DNA of 64,000 nucleotides. Source: Notospermus geniculatus. Lineage: Eukaryota > Nemertea > Pilidiophora > Heteronemertea > Lineidae. The notes beneath the pieces are model-generated. The model had not been told where the DNA came from and did not search any database. It was given only the letters and a program-made list of their open reading frames with translations. The stretch lies in NCBI GenBank assembly GCA_002633025.1, contig NMRB01000909.1, forward strand, positions 8,775-72,774. Direction: 5' to 3'. Positions within the stretch are counted from its first letter, which is position 1. Each line of letters begins with the position of its first letter. The position numbers and the translations under genes were made by a program. Positions 41,583 through 50,255 of this stretch are shown here, one piece after another.

Positions 41583-44303
41583 ATGTCTTCTGAATATGAT
41601 CAAGAGAGACATCATTTACGTTTAGTGGTGACTGCTAGAGGAAAACGAAACATAACCCATCACACACGTTTTATATTGACGTATATTCACTTTATATACG
41701 TAAAATTAACGGGATTTACCGCTAACGCCGAAAAATCATTTCAGAAATGCTTGAATTTTCAAAATGATTGGATAAATTTGTATTCAGTATTAAACGAGGG
41801 GATATTTTTTGAATGGCCTACTCGTAAAAAGCAATTCCTTCTCAATGCAGTTATAAACACGGTTTGTTCCGGCCCTTTAATTGATAGTAATGATTTTTAT
41901 TATTATTTACTGTACTCGGAAAACTCGTTTTCAGCCAGTAAAGTATTTTCGATCATCCCACTAATGAAAGAATTCATTGACTATTCGACGATGATTTTAC
42001 TCCGATTTTGTACGTTTTTTCTGAGTACGTATTTCGTAATAGATTCTTTAGTCGATCTCGAAAACAAAATCAAAAGATCTAGTCACCTTGAGGCATCTTT
42101 ACGTGAGATGTTACTGACAAAGCTGTCAAAAATTATTTTTGAAGTACATTCGTATTATAAAACGCCGGTACTAGTTCGCCACAACAGTTTCTTGGACGAT
42201 TACTCGCATCTGAAATGGAACATCATCGCGATGAAAGCTAGGCGTATTTTCTTGTCATATTTCAATAGAAGTGGAAAACTTCAAGGATCAAAAAATAAGA
42301 CGACTTTAGACTTTGACGACTCAAAAATTGTTTCCCTTAAATTACTCTATAGCCTTACTCATATATACCATACATTTCTAAAGGTAATATATATAGGGGA
42401 TTATGGTTTCAGCCAACATTTCTTACATAAACATAACAATTGTGACATTTTGTACATCACTAAAGTCAAAAATTTCCACAAAAGCAAAATTTCTACATGT
42501 AAATTCAGTTTGGTTGGGATTTTTGATGAAAAATTTGTCGAGTTTCGTTCACAAAATCCTTGTAACATTTGTGATAGATACTTCGTAACTACTACCGAGA
42601 AGGTGGGGTTTGAAAATATCCTTCACAGGAATTCGCATTTATTTGGCGAGCACTTTCAGCTGAGGGTAACTAACCAAGCGGCGATTCAAATTCTTATAGA
42701 TACTTTTAACGCCTTACCAGGTGACACTTTTTTAACATTTAAAGGAGTAAATAGGCACGCTGGCCTGAGTGGGAAGGAGGATATAAGGCTTGATTATGCC
42801 AAATACCTAACTAACGTATTCAATCTAAATTCAAGAATTCACGTTATTCTAAAATCGATTTTACACAAGAAAGACTATTTTATCGACATAGATAATTTAG
42901 AACATCAAACGGACTTTCAAATTTTCAAGCGAAAAAAGCAGGAACGGGACAAACTAACATCCTCCTTTCTAAGCATCGAAACGCTATTGAACAAAACAGG
43001 GTGCATTGTTGATAATGTTACGTGTTCAGGTTCACCGAAATATTTTGCTAACAATTGTGTTGTCAAAAATAAAGTCTTGAATTTATTCCTATCAGGAGAA
43101 GATTTTATGAAAATGAATTTCATAGAAAGTTTCCATGCACCAAAATTCCATAATTTTGTCAAGCACAAACTTACCATTGGAAGTCCGGTTAGGGCAACTA
43201 TTAGCAGATTTAAATCATACACAAGTTCACTCAATACTATCAATTTGAATGTAGATTCAAGCTTTATAACCCTCTGCCTTGTGGTAACGGAATTTCTTAG
43301 TTTTTTTTATAGGACCATACCTCGACTACGGAAAATTTACATCTGTTTCCCTACAGATGTGTGTAATATTTGTACACACGTAGACCTTCATGGAGTGGAA
43401 AATTCTTTATTTGCTAGAATACGGTATGTGCAGTTGGGGTATTCGCGCCGCGTGCCAAACTTCCCCGCGTGTTCTGTAAAACAGACTCTTACCAAAGACC
43501 AATACGAGAAAGTTCATTTACAGAATTTACATCCTGACAATGAGGGAAAAATGTTGATAAATATACAGTACCACAAAGGTATGTCTGTAAACACTTCAAA
43601 GATTTTCAGTGATACCTTAAAGATATGTCTCAGGAAAGAATTCCACAGACTTTTGAATAATAATAATCACGTGTGTGAAATTTCATTAACTAAAAACGAT
43701 GTTAAAACGTTTTTTGAACGACAAAATCAATCGTTATTAACTCCACTACACAACAAATTTCTTGACATTTTTCTCGATTTATCTCCGAACCATAAAGACT
43801 GGATAAAGGACCGCATGACATTTTCGAGAACAGTTTATCTTAACTCTAGGACATTTTCGTGTCAGAGGACACCTCGACTCAATTTTGAAAAATACTTGAT
43901 TATGAAACAAAAAAAAAGATTTGTTTTACCGTATGATTTACTTACAAAATTAGACTGTATGAAAAATTTTGATCTGGGATCTTATCAAAAGTACATTCTA
44001 AAAAATTTACCTTTCTACCAAACGTCAGTACCGTGGGATGTTGGGAATAGATTATGTAATAGTATTACTCAAATGACATTTCTACCATTCGTTCAAAAAC
44101 AAGGAACCCTTTCTTTTTCATTACAAGATCCTGAATTATTTAGCTTCTTAATAAAGTTTTACCTTGACAAATTCAATACATTTATGGAGAGCGATTGTCT
44201 ATTAATATTTCGAACACTGAGTGATTACTTTTGTCAGCCAAAGGATCGTCAATCTTTCACCACCCAAGAAGCGCAGCGTGGAGATCGGTCCATGTGTTGT
44301 TAG
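41583..44303 (+). CDS. Candidate herpesvirus single-stranded DNA-binding protein (906 aa)
   Basis: A long uninterrupted AT-rich frame from an ATG at 41583. The most telling site is VCNICTHVDLHG at residues 593-604: C594, C597 and H603, followed by SLFARIR. This matches the arrangement of the zinc loop in herpesvirus major single-stranded DNA-binding proteins (UL29 family), which coat unwound DNA and recruit the replication machinery in the nucleus. Another CxxC lies at 327-330 (PCNICDRYF). The family usually runs to 1,100-1,200 aa, so this one is short. The last 20 or so residues (from about KDRQSFTTQ) look like read-through into host repeat, so the natural C-terminus may be lost. No helicase, nuclease or polymerase motif is visible. 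If not UL29-like, it is another large replication or structural protein. Confidence 0.55.
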   Translation: MSSEYDQERHHLRLVVTARGKRNITHHTRFILTYIHFIYVKLTGFTANAEKSFQKCLNFQNDWINLYSVLNEGIFFEWPTRKKQFLLNAVINTVCSGPLIDSNDFYYYLLYSENSFSASKVFSIIPLMKEFIDYSTMILLRFCTFFLSTYFVIDSLVDLENKIKRSSHLEASLREMLLTKLSKIIFEVHSYYKTPVLVRHNSFLDDYSHLKWNIIAMKARRIFLSYFNRSGKLQGSKNKTTLDFDDSKIVSLKLLYSLTHIYHTFLKVIYIGDYGFSQHFLHKHNNCDILYITKVKNFHKSKISTCKFSLVGIFDEKFVEFRSQNPCNICDRYFVTTTEKVGFENILHRNSHLFGEHFQLRVTNQAAIQILIDTFNALPGDTFLTFKGVNRHAGLSGKEDIRLDYAKYLTNVFNLNSRIHVILKSILHKKDYFIDIDNLEHQTDFQIFKRKKQERDKLTSSFLSIETLLNKTGCIVDNVTCSGSPKYFANNCVVKNKVLNLFLSGEDFMKMNFIESFHAPKFHNFVKHKLTIGSPVRATISRFKSYTSSLNTINLNVDSSFITLCLVVTEFLSFFYRTIPRLRKIYICFPTDVCNICTHVDLHGVENSLFARIRYVQLGYSRRVPNFPACSVKQTLTKDQYEKVHLQNLHPDNEGKMLINIQYHKGMSVNTSKIFSDTLKICLRKEFHRLLNNNNHVCEISLTKNDVKTFFERQNQSLLTPLHNKFLDIFLDLSPNHKDWIKDRMTFSRTVYLNSRTFSCQRTPRLNFEKYLIMKQKKRFVLPYDLLTKLDCMKNFDLGSYQKYILKNLPFYQTSVPWDVGNRLCNSITQMTFLPFVQKQGTLSFSLQDPELFSFLIKFYLDKFNTFMESDCLLIFRTLSDYFCQPKDRQSFTTQEAQRGDRSMCC

Positions 44304-45245
44304 TTGGGAATCCAGGAATGAAATTCGGAACTGAGAATGATCAATGATGTTTTCTAGTATGAAAACATCATTGCCGACAGTCCTTTGAGTGAAGTCAGGT
44401 GTAATGAAATCAAATGTTCCCGATACCAGATGTCCGCTTCTTTTGTTCAGGGGACATCTCATGACAGAAGTTTCTGTCTGTTAGTGTCCGGCCTATTGTA
44501 GCTACCGCTTGTTCCGTCAGAATCTTTTGTTGGGGGACATCTCATATTGGGGTACATGACATTCTACTATACACTGGTCAATTCAGTGAAGGGCGGTAGA
44601 TCGGGGCTAATAGCTGTGTTAGGGAGGTTGGAAATGAATTGTTTTCACTTGGAACATGACGGCACTGAGTTTGGACACCATATGAAGGACTTTTATTTTA
44701 CTTTATTTGAAAACTTTTGAACAACCTTGGAAAAGTAGCCGGCATCTGGTTGTTACCCCAACAGGTGGCAAAACCTTCTGTCAATGAAATATTAGATGAG
44801 GAGGATGAGGATGAGGAACCCGAATTTATTGACATTGCTGAGCATGGTATCGTAATGGACTAGGCTAGGTGCACAGTGCAGTATGACATCATCATGAGAA
44901 CAGAGTGACTGAATTTGTCATAATTTTCTAAAGATTATTTCATCACTCAGCATTAGAAACAGCCGTAATTCCAGATTGTGCTTGAAAATTCTGCACTGAA
45001 TCAAAGTTGTGACTAAAATTTCACTTCATTTCTGATTTTTTACTACATGTAGGTATATGAATTGAAATTCAGGTATGCGACGATGACATTAAAAAATTTC
45101 CTTCAGCACCGATGAAAAAAAGGTCTACAAAGCGTGTCATTTGTTGAACATTTTTTTTCTGAATCACCCTGTGTATATGTACGTCATGGTCCCCGAACGA
45201 CATAACCCAACGGAAAAGAAATTGATCAACCACATGGTACACAGA
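44304..45245. other. Intergenic, repeat-like
   Basis: Contains motifs (GGGGACATCTCAT at 44452 and 44525; TTCTACTATACACTGG at 44562) like the interior and ends of GGTGTAA-type elements. An acidic run (GATGAGGAGGATGAGGATGA) is near 44796. No gene. Confidence 0.4.
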
Positions 45246-45969
45246 TTAAAGTGGTCCTAAACCGCCGGGGCGAGCGAGACAGCCTCGTTTTCATTTTCCC
45301 GCGCTACGCCAGTATGAATGAGCGCCTGTCAATCATCAGGTCACGTGATTACTATGGAATTTACTACGCGATCACTGATTGGGCAAGTTCTGATAATTGA
45401 CAGCTGTGTGATAGCTGATTGTCAAAACAACATGGATGCAACCAGTTCACCGAGTCGAGATTTCTCCTCGATTCCGGGGAGTTTTAGAGGATATATTCAC
45501 GCCTAAGAGTGTTCAATCCGACACGAGTGACACCATTGATGACGATGTCGGCCGGTACATGCATGTATGCCAGGCAAGTTGGTCTTTTCTTGGACGAAAC
45601 CACAGAATTCGCTGACGTTACACCGGCACGGCGGCGAGTTCCGCAGTCCGGCATTATGTTAATGATGCCAAACACACAAACAACCTCCTCATCGTCTTAA
45701 AACTGAGTTGTTTCTTTATTATGAGCCACTTCGATAATGTCTCTGGACATCCCACAGCCGCTGGTCGGCATTTCCTACCTTTTTAGGCCGCCCTTTCCCT
45801 TCTTTCACTTCTTGCTTCGGCATCCTGTCTGTGCGGTTTGCAAACTCAGTGAAGGTAGCGTACTGCGCATGCTCAGAAGCCAGGAGCGGAAATCGGAAGT
45901 TCCATTTTCGTGGGCGGTGAAAATGATCGAGTGCCAACTTTTGCTTGGCGGTTTAGGACCACTTTAAAT
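45246..45969. mobile_element. TTAA-flanked inverted-repeat element (piggyBac-like, non-autonomous)
   Basis: AGTGGTCCTAAACCGCC follows TTAA at the left, and GGCGGTTTAGGACCACT precedes TTAA at the right: perfect 17-bp inverted ends flanked by TTAA, the target site of piggyBac elements. The TTAA can also be read as part of the inverted repeat, so a TA-target family is possible. The interior (about 0.7 kb) has overlapping short frames but no transposase. Confidence 0.65.
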
Positions 45970-46286
45970 CACAAATAGAAACCTGTTTATCCGTACTGAC
46001 AACCACTGGTCACTTTCAGACCACCAGCACGAGTAGAAAATGTGCGCCAATGAACAACAAGGGACCGTGGGCCTATTCACGCTGTCCTGTAGGGGGCGGT
46101 CACGGGCAATCATAATGAACCGGTCTTAAATCGATGAAAGTAGAGTATCTACATGAGACATTGGGATGATCTTATGGGAAGTGAACCGATAAAAATAGCC
46201 GATTGTGATATATCTTGATACAATGCCAATAGGTTGCCTAGTCTAGCTAAAGAACGGCTTGATTGGAACTCTGGCTAGAAAACGCA

Positions 46287-46461
46287 GGTGTAATGTTTTT
46301 CACTGCCCCCGTTTGCCAGTGCCTCCCAACAAAAGATTGACGGAATAAGCCGCGACGTGACAATGGGGGAGGCACTGATCAACATGTCTTTTTGTATTTG
46401 AGTGTCCGCCGAACAATAAAGCGGGCATTGTCATACGGGGGGCATTATCATACATTACACC
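46287..46461. mobile_element. GGTGTAA-type MITE, copy 3
   Basis: GGTGTAATG at the left and CATTACACC at the right. The interior GCCTCCCAACAAAAG and GGGGGAGGCACTGATC recur inverted in 54477-54669. Confidence 0.75.
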
Positions 46462-46669
46462 TGTTCTGGTTATTCAAGCCACGCCCATTCTGTATAACTT
46501 TGACCTCGTATAACTTTGACCTCATGGTTCGAATCCATGAATAGAGCTGACCATGTATGATTGACGTCTTGCCTGCGCCTTTGCGCTATGTTTACATCAG
46601 AATTCGTAAGCAGTGCCTGGATAACCGATGCCGAATGAGCAGGCCTACCGACAGTATCTTACGACTTGT

Positions 46670-46985
46670 CGTAGGACATGCACTATGAGATTATGCACGG
46701 CAAGTGCACGGTCAGCTGTCGAAAGAATCATTGGAGTATGGGAGCAGGCGGTTTTGGCTCAACCACTTGAGACTGCAGCCTATTGAAAAGGTTTGCCAGC
46801 TAATAGCGGTGACAGCCATGTTACATAACTTCGCCATATATTTAGCCTGTCGGTGATGAAGATGGGGATGGGGAACTGATGGAAGAGCAGCTGGAGGGAA
46901 ACGTGCTGGACGCTGATGTTGATAGGCATGAAGGGATAGCCAAGATGAACCAAAAATGTGGAGCATGGACATGGTAGGCGTAAAA
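46670..46985 (+). pseudogene. Harbinger (HARBI1-like) transposase relic, copy 2
   Basis: Pieces readable on the plus strand: ARSAVERIIGVWEQA (the VERxIGxLKxRF region) and, after frame changes, LIAVTAMLHNFAIYLAC (the ALHN motif near the Harbinger nuclease C-terminus). Stops and frame shifts are present. It is homologous to 36520-36835. It ends within about 80 bases of the first ATG of viral block C. Confidence 0.6.
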
Positions 46986-47068
46986 ATAGGCCCTCGCCGC
47001 TGCTCAGTAATATAGGTTTGAATACTGAACAGTATAGAGAGAACAATCCAGTATTTAAACGACTCATA

Positions 47069-47923
47069 ATGAGCAGGCATCGTGACACAATGGTCAGCGT
47101 GGGGAGAGCTATAATAAAAGTCTGGAACAAGCGTTCAAATCGCGATAACTTTGTGAGAAAAATTAAGGCTTTTATTGAGAACCCACAATTAGAAAAAGAC
47201 ATTTTCTCTTCATATGATCTCTATAATTTTATATCGAATAAGAAAGTGAAATTACCTTTCATTATTCAAAATTTTGATGTCTCTTTAAGTATCTCTCCTG
47301 GTGGTGTTCTAATCAAGGCACCAGAAACGAAGAAAATCGATTTATCTCGCTCCTCATTTTTTACCTATTATCTTAGACTTTTGCATCAAAGTCCATCTGA
47401 AATATTACTGGACGAAAACTGCGTAGTTTTGTGTAATGCTATTTCCCTTAAAGAACAGATTTGTCGGTTGGTCGATTTCGTCTTATTAAGAGCACCCGAG
47501 TTTATAGTCTTCGTGAAGTTCTTTGTGATGTCCTTTCCATCATATAATGTAAAATTCGAATTTTTTATGTACGAAGAAAATGTCATTTTATTGTCGATGT
47601 TTGAATCGACCGATTATAACGCGGAAGTGGAATTCTGTCTGAATAGTCTCCAACTTTTAAGCGAATTATCCAAACGGACATTGAGCCCAAAGAAAATCAT
47701 TATCAGTGATTATCCCACTTCATATTTTCATAAAATCCATGAAGAACATGACGCACCTCCTGTTAACTCATTTTCAATTATCGTCAGTACAACTTTCAAA
47801 CAACCTGATAAATGCTTGATTGAAAAAAATTCAAATCTGATATCATCAATTGCACAGGAGAGACCCACATGTGACCCTGCATTGTATATGAACGATAAAC
47901 TACTGGATATGATCAGGCAATAA
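47069..47923 (+). CDS. Unknown protein of viral block C (284 aa)
   Basis: The frame is open from a GTG at 46958, but that 5' part reads host transposon relic. The first ATG, 47069 (MSRHRDTM), fits the switch to AT-rich viral sequence. There is no signal peptide or membrane segment. Hydrophobic beta-like stretches (IVFVKFFVMSFPSYNVKFEFF) and an NSFSIIVSTTF segment are visible. It is the same size class as several capsid-shell proteins, but I see no diagnostic motif and do not name a function. It converges with the minus-strand gene ending at 47994. Confidence 0.65.
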   Translation: MSRHRDTMVSVGRAIIKVWNKRSNRDNFVRKIKAFIENPQLEKDIFSSYDLYNFISNKKVKLPFIIQNFDVSLSISPGGVLIKAPETKKIDLSRSSFFTYYLRLLHQSPSEILLDENCVVLCNAISLKEQICRLVDFVLLRAPEFIVFVKFFVMSFPSYNVKFEFFMYEENVILLSMFESTDYNAEVEFCLNSLQLLSELSKRTLSPKKIIISDYPTSYFHKIHEEHDAPPVNSFSIIVSTTFKQPDKCLIEKNSNLISSIAQERPTCDPALYMNDKLLDMIRQ

Positions 47924-47993
47924 CTTCATCTGCATATCGATGACCACCTGGTAACGGCCAGGTTTTATCTTTTTGTGAAATTCCGGTGAGAAT

Positions 47994-48629
47994 TCAATCT
48001 ATTGCTGTTAGACACCCAGTTTCTATCATTCCAGTTGTGTCATCATTTTCACGTTTCACTTCATCTGAAGCAATGCATTTAGTCAGAAGTCGTTGCACGT
48101 AAAATTTACTATTAACCTCAAGAACTTCCACAATCAAATCCGTTATATCTTTGAAAGTACAAGCGACGCCTTTATATCCCATAGATGAATAAGGTCTTAT
48201 GAAGTAAAGGTGTAAATGCACATGGTGATTACCACTTAATTGATTGACATTAGTGTTCGAACCCGAGTAGGTAAAAAATTCAGCCATGCAAGACCTCCTT
48301 AGTTTCTTCATTTCCTGTATAAAACGCTTCAGTCTCCATCTAAATAATCTTGTTCCTTGTTTTCTATCAGGCTTGCGTTCAATGAGATGAACATGGTAGT
48401 TGAAAACCCTTTGAGGTGTATTACCTTTTCTTTCGGGGAAGTGAGTGAAGTTGATGAAGGGAAAATCTATTTTGTCATCATAGTTTCTATAAAAAAATAC
48501 CCGTTTGGTAAGATCTTCTGGAAAATAATCTAAATTATATGGATTTGAAGTTCCACGTATGACATCTTCTACTACAAAGGCTTGATTGCCAAGTAAACTC
48601 AATATTTCATCAAAATAACTGTCGTGCAT
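47994..48629 (-). CDS. Unknown protein of viral block C (211 aa)
   Basis: ATG at 48629. A TATA-like TATAAATA at 48681-48688, within the palindromic CGATATAAATATCG, lies about 50 bases upstream in this orientation. The middle is basic (RKPDRKQGTRLFRWRLKRF) and His-rich (GNHHVHLHLYF). The HxHxH cluster superficially recalls HUH endonucleases, but no downstream catalytic Tyr motif is evident. The family is not recognised. It is divergent from the kinase gene at 49061. Confidence 0.65.
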   Translation of the reverse strand: MHDSYFDEILSLLGNQAFVVEDVIRGTSNPYNLDYFPEDLTKRVFFYRNYDDKIDFPFINFTHFPERKGNTPQRVFNYHVHLIERKPDRKQGTRLFRWRLKRFIQEMKKLRRSCMAEFFTYSGSNTNVNQLSGNHHVHLHLYFIRPYSSMGYKGVACTFKDITDLIVEVLEVNSKFYVQRLLTKCIASDEVKRENDDTTGMIETGCLTAID

Positions 48630-48675
48630 CTTGTCGTGGCTGGTAGAAAAAATGTGATGAGTGTTCTCAACTGTC

Positions 48676-48692
48676 GGCGATATAAATATCGG
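48676..48692 (-). promoter_or_regulatory. TATA-like palindrome upstream of the 211-aa gene
   Basis: CGATATAAATATCG is a near-perfect palindrome around TATAAATA, about 50 bases upstream of the minus-strand ATG. Confidence 0.45.
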
Positions 48693-49020
48693 TTGCCATA
48701 TGAACCTCTTTTTTCAGACCATCCAATAATAGGGTGGTGTTATTTCATATGTAATAATGGTATCACCTTCACCAACAAAATCAAACAAATAAGTGACCTC
48801 CAGTCTACTTATCATGGCTCATCACCTTTGTCTGAACACGACCGCCGATACATCAAAACAACACCACATACATGACGTATGGATGACCACCAATTTCCGT
48901 GCTCTGATGAGAAACGAGTTGCTAGTGGGGTCGTGTGTTGTGGCACCTTCGAGCCCTAAAGAAAAGAGCTGTGGGACGCTGAAGATACCATAGCCCCTCT
49001 TTTAATTGGACCTTCATTTA
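48693..49020. other. Spacer between divergent viral genes
   Basis: No supported coding sequence. It probably holds 5' regulatory sequence for both neighbours. Confidence 0.4.
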
Positions 49021-49060
49021 CACATATATAATATCGCGTTCATCAATCAATCAATCAATC
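49021..49060 (+). promoter_or_regulatory. TATA box and CAAT-like tandem leader of the kinase gene
   Basis: TATATAATAT at 49025-49034 is followed by four ATCA repeats (49042-49060) ending exactly at the ATG. The short TATA-to-ATG distance (about 30 bases) implies a very short leader. Confidence 0.5.
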
Positions 49061-49714
49061 ATGTTCATCAACGTTGAAGGAAATATCGGGGCTGGTAAAA
49101 GCGCTTTGATAGACGGGTTAAAGAAATTGAATTTTGACGCCGCGTTTCTCCCAGAAATGGTGAAAACTTGGGAAAATTTTTGCGGCTTGAATATCCTCAA
49201 GTCGTATTATGAAGACCCATTCAACTATGCTTTTCTATTTCAATGTATGATAATGGCGACAACGTTTGAGCAGGAAGCCGAAGTAAAGGACACAGAACTT
49301 ATTATACAAGAGCGATCGCTCAAGTCAATTGACGAAATTTTTCTGAAGAATGGGAAAAAAACTGGACTTATAACCGAATCAGAATATGAAATTTGCAATA
49401 AACTTATAAACTCCTTCATTAAAATGAGAAGGATTCAATCTAAATGGACAATTTACTTGCGGTGTGAACCTGCCTTGTGTTTGGAAAGGGTTCACCAACG
49501 AAACCGTGGAGGTGAAGATAAGATTTCATTGCAGTATCTGGAAAACATACATACACTGCACGAAAATTTTTTATTGAAATCGGAAAATGTCAAGATTATC
49601 AATGTTGATGCCACCCGAACTAAGGAATCGATTGTATTTGAAGCCTTCAATTTCATATTAGATATCCATGACAAATTATCTCGTAAACCTCTACAGGATG
49701 ACAGAACAGAGTGA
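49061..49714 (+). CDS. Deoxynucleoside kinase (217 aa), viral
   Basis: Phosphorylates deoxynucleosides to supply dNTP precursors. The P-loop EGNIGAGKS is at residues 6-14. Glu32 in PEM probably acts with the substrate site. ERS (84-86) is the DRS-type motif with the substrate-binding Arg. RGGEDKIS (149-156) corresponds to the LID region with catalytic basic residues. Length and motifs fit the dNK/TK2/dCK family (about 210-260 aa) rather than the tetrameric TK1 type. A TATA box lies about 30 bases upstream, which fixes the start. It lies between the 211-aa gene and the polymerase. All key residues are present, so it could be active. An animal-derived gene is possible, but context and composition favour the virus. 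Confidence 0.85.
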   Translation: MFINVEGNIGAGKSALIDGLKKLNFDAAFLPEMVKTWENFCGLNILKSYYEDPFNYAFLFQCMIMATTFEQEAEVKDTELIIQERSLKSIDEIFLKNGKKTGLITESEYEICNKLINSFIKMRRIQSKWTIYLRCEPALCLERVHQRNRGGEDKISLQYLENIHTLHENFLLKSENVKIINVDATRTKESIVFEAFNFILDIHDKLSRKPLQDDRTE

Positions 49715-49967
49715 GAATAATACGATTCGTATCACCAGTCCATATAATTTATCCTCGCCTCTAGGAGGTCAATCCAGAGCAATCATGACTAGACCTTTGT
49801 TCCATACCATAATAGGCAGCAAAACCTCGTTCTTTGTTCAGCCAATCGGAACAGAGGAAGTTTGTTGGAATATTGTACTCACAATGACCCGGTAATGTCT
49901 AGCCTTGCTTTGTAAGTGTCATCTGCTGGACATTAGGCAGCTCATTGACCCTGAAGGGGTTATTGTC
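49715..49967. other. Spacer after the kinase gene
   Basis: Host-like sequence before the TTAGGG-rich repeat. No gene. Confidence 0.4.
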
Positions 49968-50154
49968 GTCTAAACTAGTGTACCCAGGTTAGCGGGTTAG
50001 GATGGTTAGCGGTGACGGTGAGGGTCAGGACTAGGTTTAGGATTAGGGTAGGGGTCAGTGACAAGGGTTGAGGGTCAGAGTTGGGGTTAGGGTTAGGGAC
50101 TTGGGCTAGGAATTAGCGTGTAGGATCAGGACTGGACGACATTCACCCATTCAG
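49968..50154. repeat. TTAGGG-rich dispersed repeat, copy 2
   Basis: Same unit and boundaries as 15503-15682, starting GTCTAAACTAGTGTACCCAG and ending CACCCATTCAGC. It lies between the viral kinase and polymerase genes, about 100 bases from the polymerase ATG, so blocks C and D were probably contiguous before it inserted. Confidence 0.8.
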
Positions 50155-50255
50155 CCTCATTGACAGTATGCCGAGGGTAACCTTCATCAATTTGATATAA
50201 AATATTATTTTATTGTAATAGATAATAGATGGATTCAATATTAGTTGAATAATAA

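Noticed and set aside
42917-43243. 108-codon minus-strand frame
   Set aside because: Antisense shadow of the 906-aa viral gene.
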